Position numbers and translations under genes: made by a program | NCBI GenBank assembly: GCA_039033415.1 | Contig: JBCCCR010000013.1 | Location: 117,701 to 181,700 of the forward strand | From: Pseudomonadota bacterium | GTDB taxonomy: Bacteria; Pseudomonadota; Gammaproteobacteria; Xanthomonadales; SZUA-38 | Direction of reading: 5' to 3' | Length of the DNA: 64,000 bases | Notes under the pieces: model-generated | Database searches by the model: none | Told to the model about the DNA's origin: nothing | What the model saw: the letters and a program-made list of their open reading frames with translations, nothing else | In this document: positions 16,589-25,360 of the stretch, one piece after another | Layout of the letters: each line of letters opens with the position of its first letter | Position numbering within the stretch: position 1 is the first letter of the stretch

Positions 16589-17178
16589 TACGCACGGCCG
16601 GCTTTGCGCTGCTGCTTGGGCTGCTGGCCGCCTGCAGTGCGGCGCGACCTCCGCTCAACAGCGAGATGATTGCGGAACGCTTTGGGTCCTACGGACTGGA
16701 GATTATCAACCAGACGGCTGATCGAAGGATCACCAATCTCTTCTCCGGCGACCCGAATCAGCGGGTCACCCGGACCCTGGCAGTCGTGCGATTCCGCCAG
16801 CCGGTCGCTGCAGACCTCAGCGCTTCTCACCGAAAAATTTTGCAGGGTGAGTCCCTGGGAGCGACTCTGAAGGCCGCAGGATGGACAGTGGAGAAAGAAA
16901 CCCTGGATGTCCGGACCGTCACCTCAGGGGGCAGCCTCGCCGAGATGATGCGGGTCGAACCAGGAAAGCCTCTGGCCGTGCACCTCTATCGCCTCAGCGC
17001 CGTGAGTGACTACAAGCGTCTCCCCTATGCCAAAATTGCCGAGGTTCACCATCCTGACCACCTGACCGTGTTGGACCTCCAGCGGATTTACGGCGGCGAG
17101 GTGGCGGCCAGCCCGTTAGCGAGTGGTCCACTCAGCGGGCTGTGGAAGACATTCCAGGAATCTCTGCGGCTTCTTTAG
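16558..17178 (+). CDS. lipoprotein of unknown function
   Basis: A 206-residue predicted lipoprotein. The ATG at 16558 gives a type II signal peptide with lipobox LLAAC, so Cys would be the lipidated residue around position 25. Earlier in-frame starts lie within the ASCH gene and lack a signal-like N-terminus. The mature domain (GLEIINQTADRRITNLFSG, then AVVRFRQPV) is not a family I recognise. The gene starts inside the ASCH coding region (31-base overlap) and its end overlaps the convergent Sel1 gene by 47 bases, an unusually compressed arrangement. Confidence 0.65.
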   Translation: MRTVSSSISLIRTAGFALLLGLLAACSAARPPLNSEMIAERFGSYGLEIINQTADRRITNLFSGDPNQRVTRTLAVVRFRQPVAADLSASHRKILQGESLGATLKAAGWTVEKETLDVRTVTSGGSLAEMMRVEPGKPLAVHLYRLSAVSDYKRLPYAKIAEVHHPDHLTVLDLQRIYGGEVAASPLASGPLSGLWKTFQESLRLL

Positions 17179-19504
17179 ATCCCGCGTTTTTTTCAGCCAT
17201 GGCGTCCAACGCCTTTGTCAGCGTCTTTTGGAACTTCTCCAGTTCGGAGTCGCTGAACTCGGTTGGTGCCTGCCGCCGCACCTCGATGGCTCGCTCAACA
17301 TAGCTCAAGGCTTCCTCCGCGCGGTTGTCTCGCAGCAGCATCTTGCCCCAGCTGTGGAGAAAATCCCCCACTTGTTCTGCATCGCCGCCGTAAGTCTTCT
17401 GGGCCAGTTCCAGCGCTGCCGGAGCCATGGCCAGCGCTTGCTTCGCATCATGCAGGCTGAGCTGGCCCAAAAACGTTCGCTGCCTCAGAGATAACTCTCG
17501 GCGTGGTGTTTCAGGATGATTCTCAACGGTTTCCAGTGCCTCGCGCTGGAGTGATCGCTTGCGGCCATCTTCGCCCCGAATCAGCGCCAGCGTCGCCTGT
17601 TCCGCCAGCAGTTCGGCTTCGTTGAAGTGCGCCCTGCCGCTGATCTTTCGAACGGACCTCCTCGCGTCCGCGAGCATCTTGTCCGCCTCTTTACGCTTGG
17701 AATCGATAACCAGATCGTAGGCCAGATCGAGCTGCTCCCGCCAACGATCGGCGTGGTTATCGCCGACCTTCTCGATAGCGGCGGTAAACTTTTCTGAGGC
17801 TCGGCGTTCTTTCTTGCTCAGCTGATCGCCGAGCTCCTGATACCGATTGATCCGATAGCTGTCGTCCTCCGCGTACTGGCGGAGTACGTGACCATAGAGC
17901 ACGTGAGCAAAAGCTTTGTCGGCGGGCAGACTGTCATCCCCGTCTCGGTAGTTGAGCGCCAGCCCATAAACCCGCTCATCCAGCGCGGCAATCCATTGAG
18001 CAGCCCGGCCCAGGTCGCGTTTACCGCCGGTTCCGGAGAACAGCATGTAGGCCGTCGCAACCTTTGCATCCGTGTAGTTTTGCTCCGCTGAACGACGAAA
18101 CCACATGGCGGCCTGCTGGGGGTTTTGATCCAGCAGCTGTCCTCCCAGCAGCGCCACGCCCCAGCGGTACTGGGAAAGGATGTCGCCAGCTTCAGCAGCA
18201 GCCTCGATCCATGACAGCGCCTGACGCCGCTGAGCATCATCTGCCTCGCGATCCTGAAGCGCCCCACCAAGATCGGCCATCGCTCTCACCACCCCCTGTT
18301 CAGCGGCTGCGGTCAGCCAACGGATAGCCTCCTCCCGATCCTTCGAGAGACCCTCTCCGCGGTAGTACATTTCGCCCAGCCTCGCCTGGGATGCGCCACC
18401 CCCCTGCTCTGCACCCCGACGGATTTTGGCCACCACTTCCTGGGGTACCGAATTGAGCCGCTCCTCAGCGCGAATGTCCTGCTCGAGAGAGAGCTTGGCC
18501 ATCAGGTTGCCGGTGCTGGCCGCCTGCTGCAGCCACTGCCGAGCCAGCTTGGGATCTTTTTCCACGCCGAGCCCATCCCGGTAGTACTGATACATCTGGT
18601 ACTGCGCGTCAGCCTGCCCAGCCTGCGCCGCCTGGCGATAGCGTTTGACCGCTTCGGCGAGCTCAAGGCTGCCATCGCTATCATCCAGCAGTACGCCCAA
18701 CCGATAGGCTGCTAGCGCCGCCCCGGCATCAGCAGCCATCGCATACCAGCGCTTTGCCTCATTCAGATCCTTGTCAAAGTACTCGCCCGTCTCAAATCCC
18801 GTACCGAGGCTATAGGCCGCATTCACGTTTCCAGCCTCTGCGGATTTTGCCAGCCAGTTCAGACCGGCAACGACGTCTTGAGCCAACACATCGCCGGTGA
18901 CCAGATTGGCGCCGAGCTGAAGCATCGCGGTGGTTTCCCCTTGCTCAGCCGCCAGGGTCAGAAGTTCTTTGGCTTTGATCGCGTCAGCCTGGACGCCGAC
19001 TCCCTGCAGATAGTGCAAGCCGAGGTTGAGCTGGGACTGCGCTACGTTGGCTTCAACCGCCGACCGGTAATAGGCGATTCCCTTTTCCATGTCCTGGGTC
19101 ACCCCATTCCCATTGGTATAGACCCACCCCAAGTTGTGGAACGCTTCCCCATGCCCACCGGCGGCAGATTCTTCAAACATCGTGATCGCCCGGCCGGCGT
19201 CTTGAGGCAGCATTTTGCCGGTGAGCAGCATCATGCCCATCTCGTTTTTCGCCGGCGCGTAGCCGGCTTCGGCCGAAGTGCGCCAAAGTCGAACCAGCTC
19301 CGCCTGCTTTTCGACCGAGTCTGCCTGTGGCGCCAACGCGACGCCCAGCTCATGCATGGCTGCTGGGTCTCCTGCGTCAGCTGCCTGCCGGAGCGACGTG
19401 AGGTCCGGAGTATCTTCAGCCATCGACACCGATGCTGCGAATAACCCAAGCAGCAGGGCCCGCAAACCGAAACGAATCATGAAGTCCATACCCTTCCCCT
19501 TCAT
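17132..19504 (-). CDS. large exported Sel1-repeat (TPR-like) protein
   Basis: A 790-residue protein with an N-terminal signal peptide (FGLRALLLGLFAASVSMA). About a dozen Sel1-like repeats follow over residues 35-520, recognisable by recurring A-x2-G-x2-A-x3-LG-x2-Y-x3-GxG-V patterns such as GEAFHNLGWVYTNGNGV and ADAQYQMYQYYRDGLGV. The C-terminal 250 residues are helical, with more TPR-like units (LELAQKTYGGDAEQV). Sel1 arrays are protein-protein scaffolds. Location in the periplasm or outer membrane is likely. Standing between a lipoprotein gene and an unrelated dioxygenase gene, it has no clear partner. Confidence 0.88.
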   Translation of the reverse strand: MKGKGMDFMIRFGLRALLLGLFAASVSMAEDTPDLTSLRQAADAGDPAAMHELGVALAPQADSVEKQAELVRLWRTSAEAGYAPAKNEMGMMLLTGKMLPQDAGRAITMFEESAAGGHGEAFHNLGWVYTNGNGVTQDMEKGIAYYRSAVEANVAQSQLNLGLHYLQGVGVQADAIKAKELLTLAAEQGETTAMLQLGANLVTGDVLAQDVVAGLNWLAKSAEAGNVNAAYSLGTGFETGEYFDKDLNEAKRWYAMAADAGAALAAYRLGVLLDDSDGSLELAEAVKRYRQAAQAGQADAQYQMYQYYRDGLGVEKDPKLARQWLQQAASTGNLMAKLSLEQDIRAEERLNSVPQEVVAKIRRGAEQGGGASQARLGEMYYRGEGLSKDREEAIRWLTAAAEQGVVRAMADLGGALQDREADDAQRRQALSWIEAAAEAGDILSQYRWGVALLGGQLLDQNPQQAAMWFRRSAEQNYTDAKVATAYMLFSGTGGKRDLGRAAQWIAALDERVYGLALNYRDGDDSLPADKAFAHVLYGHVLRQYAEDDSYRINRYQELGDQLSKKERRASEKFTAAIEKVGDNHADRWREQLDLAYDLVIDSKRKEADKMLADARRSVRKISGRAHFNEAELLAEQATLALIRGEDGRKRSLQREALETVENHPETPRRELSLRQRTFLGQLSLHDAKQALAMAPAALELAQKTYGGDAEQVGDFLHSWGKMLLRDNRAEEALSYVERAIEVRRQAPTEFSDSELEKFQKTLTKALDAMAEKNAGSKEAAEIPGMSSTAR

Positions 19505-19662
19505 TCATTATCCTTTAGTTATGCAGTCTATACGTCGATCACAGAAAAACCGGGCCAGCGGTTCTATTCCCCGGTCGTATTGCTGGCAAAACAATAGTTA
19601 TTGGCTAGTCCCCTGCCCCTCCCCAATAATGCAACAAACACCGGATCTGCAGGATCGCTGTC

Positions 19663-20586
19663 ATGGCCTACAACGCGACGCCGTTGCGAAATATCAGTGA
19701 AGAAGATCAGCGAGCCTGGATCGACGACGGCGTTGTCTGTCTAAGAAACGTGTTCAGCCCCGAATGGCTTGAGAGCATGCGTCCGAGCTGTCAGCAAATT
19801 GCCGATGGCTCCGGTGACTTTGGGCTGCTCCCGACCATGCCGGGCCGCTACATGACTAGGACCATCGCGCCAATCCGACGCTTTATCTTCGAATCACCGC
19901 TCGGGGAAGCCGCCGCGCGAGTCATGCAGTCGAGCCAAGTCCGTTTCTTTTTCGATGAGCTGTTCGCCAAGCCGCCCAATTCGGACTCCAAGACGCTGTG
20001 GCACTCCGACCGCATGGGGTGGCCCGTGGTGGGGGACATGGTCCCGTCGCTTTGGATCCCACTCCACCCTGTCAGCCAGGAGAACTGCCTGGAGGTCATT
20101 CCGGGATCTCATCGGGTCGACTATCCACATTGGCTGTTCTCGCCTAACGCGCGAAAAATGATCCGTCCGGACGACCGCCCCAAACACCCTGACGAAGACA
20201 AGCTCCGCTCAGACCCCCAGAATCGGTTCGTCAACTGGGAGATGGAGACGGGTGACATGCTCGTCATCCATCCGTGGACGATGCACCATTCTTCCGGCAA
20301 CACCGATGACAGCTGGCGCCTCTCGCTTTCCGTCCGGGTCTTTGGCGAAGACATTCGCTGGGCGCCGCGGCCCGACTGCGTCAACCTCGCGGGCGTCAGT
20401 TTTGACGAAATGCTTGAGGGTGAACCACCCACGGGGCCGCTGTTTCCTCTGCTGTGGTCCGACGACGGCGACAAAGACACCGATGAGGCCTATCCCCGTG
20501 GCTTTGCCACCACCTGGTCTCGCGAGCGGCGCACCAACGTCAACGATGATGCGCTCTTCAAAGAATTGCTCGAAAAAGAGGCGTAG
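19663..20586 (+). CDS. phytanoyl-CoA dioxygenase (PhyH) family Fe(II)/2OG oxygenase
   Basis: A 307-residue non-haem iron, 2-oxoglutarate-dependent oxygenase. The metal triad is visible as HSD (H114, D116) and a distal His in HPWTMHHSSGN (H208 or H209), followed by WRLSLSVR, whose Arg can bind 2-oxoglutarate. The middle motif PLHPVSQENCLEVIPGSH is typical of PhyH proteins. It hydroxylates an unknown small molecule. It is the first gene of a three-gene operon with a 111-residue protein (gap seven bases) and a methyltransferase (gap 13 bases), which suggests tailoring or catabolism of one specific compound. Confidence 0.9.
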   Translation: MAYNATPLRNISEEDQRAWIDDGVVCLRNVFSPEWLESMRPSCQQIADGSGDFGLLPTMPGRYMTRTIAPIRRFIFESPLGEAAARVMQSSQVRFFFDELFAKPPNSDSKTLWHSDRMGWPVVGDMVPSLWIPLHPVSQENCLEVIPGSHRVDYPHWLFSPNARKMIRPDDRPKHPDEDKLRSDPQNRFVNWEMETGDMLVIHPWTMHHSSGNTDDSWRLSLSVRVFGEDIRWAPRPDCVNLAGVSFDEMLEGEPPTGPLFPLLWSDDGDKDTDEAYPRGFATTWSRERRTNVNDDALFKELLEKEA

Positions 20587-20593
20587 GCTCACG

Positions 20594-20929
20594 ATGACCG
20601 ATCTAGCTCAGGACACGGCCACCACCAACATCGGCCAGGAAATCTTTGGACCGGGAAAACAATTTTTCGACAACGTTGTGCATGACAACCTGCTCGAGTC
20701 ACTGCTCGAGCTGACAGCAGCGGTTTGGACCTGCCAAGACCGCGTCATGATCCTGGAAAACGTTTTGTCTGACCTCGTCGGAGGAGACCGGGATGTCTCG
20801 GCGCTGGTCGAGGCCTATCAGCCTACGGAACAGCAGGAAGCCGCGAGGGCCACAGCGCGAGCGGAGCTGGTTCAAAGCGTCTTTCGCAGCTTCTCCAGAC
20901 CCACAAAGAGTGGCACGGCTAAGACCTAG
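20594..20929 (+). CDS. small helical protein between dioxygenase and methyltransferase
   Basis: A 111-residue protein starting at the ATG at 20594, directly after the dioxygenase stop. I do not recognise the family. It is predicted to be mostly helical, with the central stretch LLESLLELTAAVWTCQDRVM and a conserved-looking LENVLSDLVGG. It has no signal peptide or metal motif. Its place between two enzymes with gaps of 7 and 13 bases points to a subunit or accessory factor of one of them. Confidence 0.65.
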   Translation: MTDLAQDTATTNIGQEIFGPGKQFFDNVVHDNLLESLLELTAAVWTCQDRVMILENVLSDLVGGDRDVSALVEAYQPTEQQEAARATARAELVQSVFRSFSRPTKSGTAKT

Positions 20930-20942
20930 ACGGAGTTAGACG

Positions 20943-22028
20943 ATGAATCTGATTGATCTCCCGCGCGGGTATCGGGGCCTGCTGCCGCGAACCACCCGTC
21001 TCGCTGATGAAAGCTACCTCGATTTTGTCGAGACGTTCCGCGGTATCGCAGGCTACGGCAACTACGCGCAGGTAGCGCAGGTTGGTGATGAGGCGGTGAG
21101 TCAGCAGCTTGGCGACACCGACGATACCACTCCGATTGAAGAGATTCGCGACGTCATCAATGCCCTGCCTTTTCCTGCCACCTGGCAGCGACTGATGCGC
21201 TCACACCAGGAGATGATGTGGCGCCGCACGCGCGGCTCGTTCCTGCCGTTTAACGAGTCCCTGGAGGAAGCGATGGCAGCAGCGGAGTCACAGGGGCCGG
21301 GCCGGCTGACCTACGACCCCAATTTCACGCCACCGACTTACGCCAGGCGAGAGATTCACCTACAGCCTGGCGGCTACACCGACGATCCGATCGGCGGCGT
21401 GGTGTATCACTATGGCACCAAAGTCTTCTATGCAGGCGGCAACGATCAGGACGAACTGCACGCGGAGCTTGTCGACACGCTGACGCCGCCCGAAGATCGG
21501 CATGTCAATCGCGTCCTCGACCTGGCCTGCAGCATCGGGCAAGCCACCGTGCTGCTCAAAGAACGCTTTCCCGACGCTGAGGTGACCGGACTGGACGTCG
21601 CTCTGCCGCTGCTGCGCTACGGACACTACCAGGCGGTCGCCCGAAACCAGGCGGTAAATTACGTCCAGGGGCTGTCAGAGGACCTGCCGTTCGACGATGG
21701 CCATTTCGATACGATCCTTTCCTACATTCTCTTTCACGAGATTCCCGTACCGGTGATCAAGGCAACGGTCCGCGAGGTTTTTCGCGTGCTCCGGCCCGGC
21801 GGCACCTTCTGTATCTACGAGTTTCCGAGCGCTGCCGCCGACATGCCCGCGTCACAACGCTGGCTGATTGACTACGATTCAAACAACAACTGTGAACCCT
21901 ACTCACCGGGTTTTGTTTATCTGGACTTTCACGAGCTGCTCCGCGAGGCAGGCTTTGAACTGGCCCCTGGACCCGAAAACTCCAACGGTTTCCTTCAGAC
22001 GATTATTGCGACGAGACCCAGCGGCTGA
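20943..22028 (+). CDS. class I SAM-dependent methyltransferase with extra N-terminal domain
   Basis: A 361-residue protein. The Rossmann methyltransferase core starts at residue 191 with VLDLACSIGQATV (SAM motif I), continues with VTGLDVALPLL (the acidic residue binding ribose), LPFDDGHFDTI and VLRPGGTFCIYEF. It is preceded by an N-terminal region of about 185 residues that is not part of the core and contains helical and Gly/Tyr-rich segments (GGYTDDPIGGVVYHYG); this may bind substrate. It is the last gene of the PhyH operon. O- or C-methylation of the same metabolite the oxygenase acts on is plausible but unproven. Confidence 0.88.
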   Translation: MNLIDLPRGYRGLLPRTTRLADESYLDFVETFRGIAGYGNYAQVAQVGDEAVSQQLGDTDDTTPIEEIRDVINALPFPATWQRLMRSHQEMMWRRTRGSFLPFNESLEEAMAAAESQGPGRLTYDPNFTPPTYARREIHLQPGGYTDDPIGGVVYHYGTKVFYAGGNDQDELHAELVDTLTPPEDRHVNRVLDLACSIGQATVLLKERFPDAEVTGLDVALPLLRYGHYQAVARNQAVNYVQGLSEDLPFDDGHFDTILSYILFHEIPVPVIKATVREVFRVLRPGGTFCIYEFPSAAADMPASQRWLIDYDSNNNCEPYSPGFVYLDFHELLREAGFELAPGPENSNGFLQTIIATRPSG

Positions 22029-22054
22029 GATGGCCAGGGTCGCCAGGCGGGCCG

Positions 22055-22912
22055 CTACGCCTGCGCCAGGTCTCTGACATAGTCTTTGAACTGACGCAGC
22101 TCCCGACCCAGCAGCCAGCGAAGTACGTTGGGATTGCCGCGAAAGCCAAACCGGTCGTAATGGTCGTTCATCTTCAACATCTGCTCTACGCGGTCGTCGG
22201 ACGCACCGGCAGCCCTGGCCTTTTGTTCAAGCTCAGCCAGCGGGATTGCGCGCGCTGTGACGTTTCGACCCAGCACGTCGCTGATGATCGCGGCCATGTC
22301 GGTCTGGCTGAGCGGTACGGGTCCCGCTAGCTCGTAGGTCGCATACAGATGACCGGGCTGGGTGGCCACCACAGCGGTTGCGTCCGCAAGATCGCGCAGG
22401 TCAGCCACATTGAATTTCATCTCGGTGCTGAATGCCATCGAGTGCTCGCCCTTGTCCTTGACGCTGTTCCAGATTGGGGCGAGGTGCTGCATGTAGCGAG
22501 TGGGTTGGACAATCGTGTATGGCAACCCCGACTCGATGACGTGTTCCTCCGCGTCAAGCTTGAGCCGATGGTGACGGACATCTCGGCGCAGCGGGTGCAT
22601 GACGGAGTAATAAACAAAGTGCTTCAACCCCACCTCTTTCCCCGCCTCGATTAGTCGATCGGTGATTTCGATTTCGTTGGGATGCATCGGCGGACCGATG
22701 TGCACGAGCTTGTCGCAACCCTCAATTGCTGCCGCGATACTCGAAGAATCCTCCATATCGCCGATCGCAAACGCTGCGGCGCCAAGCGCCTGCAGCTCAG
22801 GCCACTGCTGTTCATCGCGGATGAATACTTTCACCGAGGCGCCGGCCTCTGTCAGCGCGGTCAAGACGGCGCGGCCGGTTCGGCCATTGGCCGCTGTGAG
22901 CAAGATGGTCAA
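22055..22912 (-). CDS. NmrA-family NAD(P)-binding reductase-like protein
   Basis: An atypical short-chain dehydrogenase of about 285 residues. The N-terminal dinucleotide fold reads TILLTAANGRTGRAV (an NGxTGxxV variant of the glycine motif), followed by a basic FIRDEQQW loop, an IGDMEDSSS segment and FVYYSVMHP. NmrA-type members either reduce quinones or act as redox sensors. The TTG at 22912 is preferred because AAAGGA precedes it and the fold begins there; the frame stays open to 23002. It is encoded opposite to the PhyH operon, next to the FAD monooxygenase, and probably shares its pathway. Confidence 0.82.
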   Translation of the reverse strand: MTILLTAANGRTGRAVLTALTEAGASVKVFIRDEQQWPELQALGAAAFAIGDMEDSSSIAAAIEGCDKLVHIGPPMHPNEIEITDRLIEAGKEVGLKHFVYYSVMHPLRRDVRHHRLKLDAEEHVIESGLPYTIVQPTRYMQHLAPIWNSVKDKGEHSMAFSTEMKFNVADLRDLADATAVVATQPGHLYATYELAGPVPLSQTDMAAIISDVLGRNVTARAIPLAELEQKARAAGASDDRVEQMLKMNDHYDRFGFRGNPNVLRWLLGRELRQFKDYVRDLAQA

Positions 22913-23059
22913 GGGTCGGTTCCTTTTGTTGGTTGCCAACGCGGGGCGGATTTCTGCCCTTTGCGTGCCAAGATTGGAGCAGACACGGACGCAGACCTCC
23001 AATACTGAGCGTTTAGGCCTCCATAAGCGGTCGGAATAGCAGACGCAGTGCCCTTATGT

Positions 23060-24259
23060 TTACTGAATGGCCGCCTCGTCCAAGCGGCTTTGCAGCATTG
23101 ACTGCTTAAGGAGATACGCATGTCGGAGCTCATCGTCCGCCGCTATTTCTTCAAGCTGCTGACGTTTCCGGGCGTGGGCAACCGCAGAACCGGCCTCCAT
23201 GTAGCTTTTGTTCTCCGCCGTCTGAGCCTGAACAAAGCGGCACATAATGGTCCGTCTTTGCCGATCGTAGCGATTCAGCAGCGTGTACGCGTCGGCGTCG
23301 TCATTCAGAATCCGAGCCAGCTGACCGGTCAGATTCCAAACGTCATGGATACCGCTGTTCATACCGAACCCGCCAAGCGGATTGTGGACGTGCGCACTGT
23401 CGCCGGCCAGGATCACGCGACCATGATTGTATTTGACGGCAACACGCTGGTTGACTCGGTACACGGTTCGGTGATGGGTCTCGACCGAGTCACCCACACC
23501 GATCAGGTTTTGGAATACGGTGTTCTTGTAGCGATCGGAGACAAGAAGGTCATTGGTTAGCTCGCCGGCGGCCGGCACCAGAACGCGCCAACCGCTGGGC
23601 GTCAGAATGATGGACGCCCACTCGCGCTCGTCAGCCACATAATTGACGCCGGCAAAACCTTCGAAGTATTCATCGAGCGGCGTGTCGGTGCTGAAGGTGA
23701 CAAACTTTTCCGGATAGGTCATGCCCTCAAAAGGAACGCCGACCGATTTTCTGACGGCGCTGCCGCCCCCATCTGCGGCGATGACGTAGCGCGACCGAAA
23801 TTCCCTGACTCCATCCGGTGTCTGCGCAACCACCGTAACGCCCTGACCGTCCTGCGTTACCGACTCGACTCGATGAGAAAACCTCACCTCTCGGCCATAG
23901 TGTTGCTGCAGCAGCGACACCAGCAGACGGACAATCTTGTACTGCTCACATTGCAGCCGATACGGATAGGGGGTGTGCTCGCCCAGCTCCGAAAAATCGA
24001 AGGCCACCCGGTCCCCGGTCTCGCGTTCACGAAAATGGTAGACCGGCGTTTTGATCCCCTGCTCGATCAACGGGTCAACAACCTGTAGCTCCGCCAGCAT
24101 CTCGAGCGTCGGAGGGTGAATGGTCGAGGCGCGGAGGTCTTCCACCGGCTCCGCGGCACCCTCGAGCAGCAGCGCGTCCAAACCCATCTTGGCCATCCGG
24201 TAAGCCGCCACCGCACCGACCGGCCCGGCTCCCACTACCACAACGTCAGCGTCAAACAT
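23060..24259 (-). CDS. FAD-dependent aromatic-type monooxygenase
   Basis: A 399-residue group A flavin monooxygenase (PHBH/MhpA/UbiH superfamily). It has the FAD-binding GAGPVG (10-15), the DG motif in IAADGGGSAVRKSVGV near 160-175 and the second FAD motif GDSAHVHNPLGGFGMN (286-301). Such enzymes hydroxylate phenolic rings or, in MhpA relatives, hydroxyphenylpropionates. The chain lacks the C-terminal thioredoxin-like domain of phenol hydroxylases. It lies upstream of the NmrA-like gene on the same strand and downstream of LysR, so a LysR-controlled oxidative step on a ring compound is likely. The substrate is unknown. Confidence 0.9.
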   Translation of the reverse strand: MFDADVVVVGAGPVGAVAAYRMAKMGLDALLLEGAAEPVEDLRASTIHPPTLEMLAELQVVDPLIEQGIKTPVYHFRERETGDRVAFDFSELGEHTPYPYRLQCEQYKIVRLLVSLLQQHYGREVRFSHRVESVTQDGQGVTVVAQTPDGVREFRSRYVIAADGGGSAVRKSVGVPFEGMTYPEKFVTFSTDTPLDEYFEGFAGVNYVADEREWASIILTPSGWRVLVPAAGELTNDLLVSDRYKNTVFQNLIGVGDSVETHHRTVYRVNQRVAVKYNHGRVILAGDSAHVHNPLGGFGMNSGIHDVWNLTGQLARILNDDADAYTLLNRYDRQRRTIMCRFVQAQTAENKSYMEAGSAVAHARKRQQLEEIAADDELRHAYLLKQSMLQSRLDEAAIQ

Positions 24260-24359
24260 CCATCATCCAGCACAGGAAACGCGAAAGCGTGCCCTCCGCG
24301 GCGTCTGAGCGCCAATGTCGAGTCGGCATGCGCGAATGCGCAGCAAGAATGGTGATCAG

Positions 24360-25268
24360 CTACTGGCGATCCGCCGCCCACTCTACGCAGGCGCGTTCAA
24401 CTTCCGGAATGATGTTGATCACGGTAGGCCGCAGCGTTTCATCGGGGCGGACGATGAGGCCAGCTTCCCGAACCAACGCCGTGCGCAGCGTCGTCAGCGT
24501 GCCTTCAGCAAGCTCATCTTTGATCCAGCGATGGGGCAGCATGGCGATATATTCGCCGGTGGTGACCAGCGACTTAAGGGAAACCAGTGACGTCGTTTCA
24601 ACCGCAACATCCAGCGGCGGCAGCGACTCAGCGGCAAAATAGCTATTGAGAAAGTTGGTGATATGAGGGTGTTTAACGATCGCCCAGCGCGCTTTGTGCA
24701 TTTCGGCGAGCGAAGGCTGCTCAACGCTCGCCAGGGGATGATCAGCGCTAACCACAAACTCCGTACGGATCTCGAACAGCGGCTTGAGCGTCACTTCCGG
24801 CGGAACCTCACCCGGCGGAAAATTGGACAGCAGCACATCGATCTCACCGTTGTGAAGCTGGGCGACCAGATCTTCGAAGAAACCTTCGGTCAGGCGAACC
24901 TGAAGCTCCGGAAAGACTTTCGCCAGATGGGAGGCGAGAGCCCCGGCGAGGGTCGGCGCGAATAGCGCAGCAATGCCAACGTGTACGTGGCCCTTGTGAC
25001 CCTTGGAGATCGCCTTAACGTCACTGATCGCCAGCTCCGCCTGCCGAATGATCAGCTTCGCGTACTGATACAGCACCTCGCCGGCCTCGGTCGGCGTGAT
25101 AGAGTGGTGTTGCCTGTTCAGAAGGTCACCGCCGATGCGCTCCTCCATGTTCCGGACGCTTCGGGTGAGTGCCGGTTGGGTAATGTGTTGGAGCTCTGCG
25201 GCGCGGGTGATGTTGCCGGTCTCAACAACTGAGACAAAGTGGCGAAGCTGTTTGATTTCGAAATACAT
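24360..25268 (-). CDS. LysR family transcriptional regulator
   Basis: A 302-residue LysR-type regulator. The N-terminal winged helix-turn-helix (LRHFVSVVETGNITRAAELQ, then ITQPALTRSVRNMEERIG) is followed by a linker helix and a type 2 periplasmic-binding-like effector domain from residue 90. It is divergent from a DUF1838 gene (92-base intergenic) and lies directly upstream of the monooxygenase, so it probably controls this block. I could not identify a T-N11-A box with confidence in the divergent region. Confidence 0.93.
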   Translation of the reverse strand: MYFEIKQLRHFVSVVETGNITRAAELQHITQPALTRSVRNMEERIGGDLLNRQHHSITPTEAGEVLYQYAKLIIRQAELAISDVKAISKGHKGHVHVGIAALFAPTLAGALASHLAKVFPELQVRLTEGFFEDLVAQLHNGEIDVLLSNFPPGEVPPEVTLKPLFEIRTEFVVSADHPLASVEQPSLAEMHKARWAIVKHPHITNFLNSYFAAESLPPLDVAVETTSLVSLKSLVTTGEYIAMLPHRWIKDELAEGTLTTLRTALVREAGLIVRPDETLRPTVINIIPEVERACVEWAADRQ

Positions 25269-25360
25269 GTTCTATGCGTCAGCACTCGGGCCAAGCGATT
25301 TCCAGAGGTACAAAAACCGATCCAAACCGGACAAGCCGCGGGCAACGAGAGACCTAAAGT

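Noticed and set aside
19550..19590. ACCGGG and CCCGGT arms upstream of the PhyH gene
   Set aside because: Six-base arms with a 15-base loop and no T-run; likely chance.
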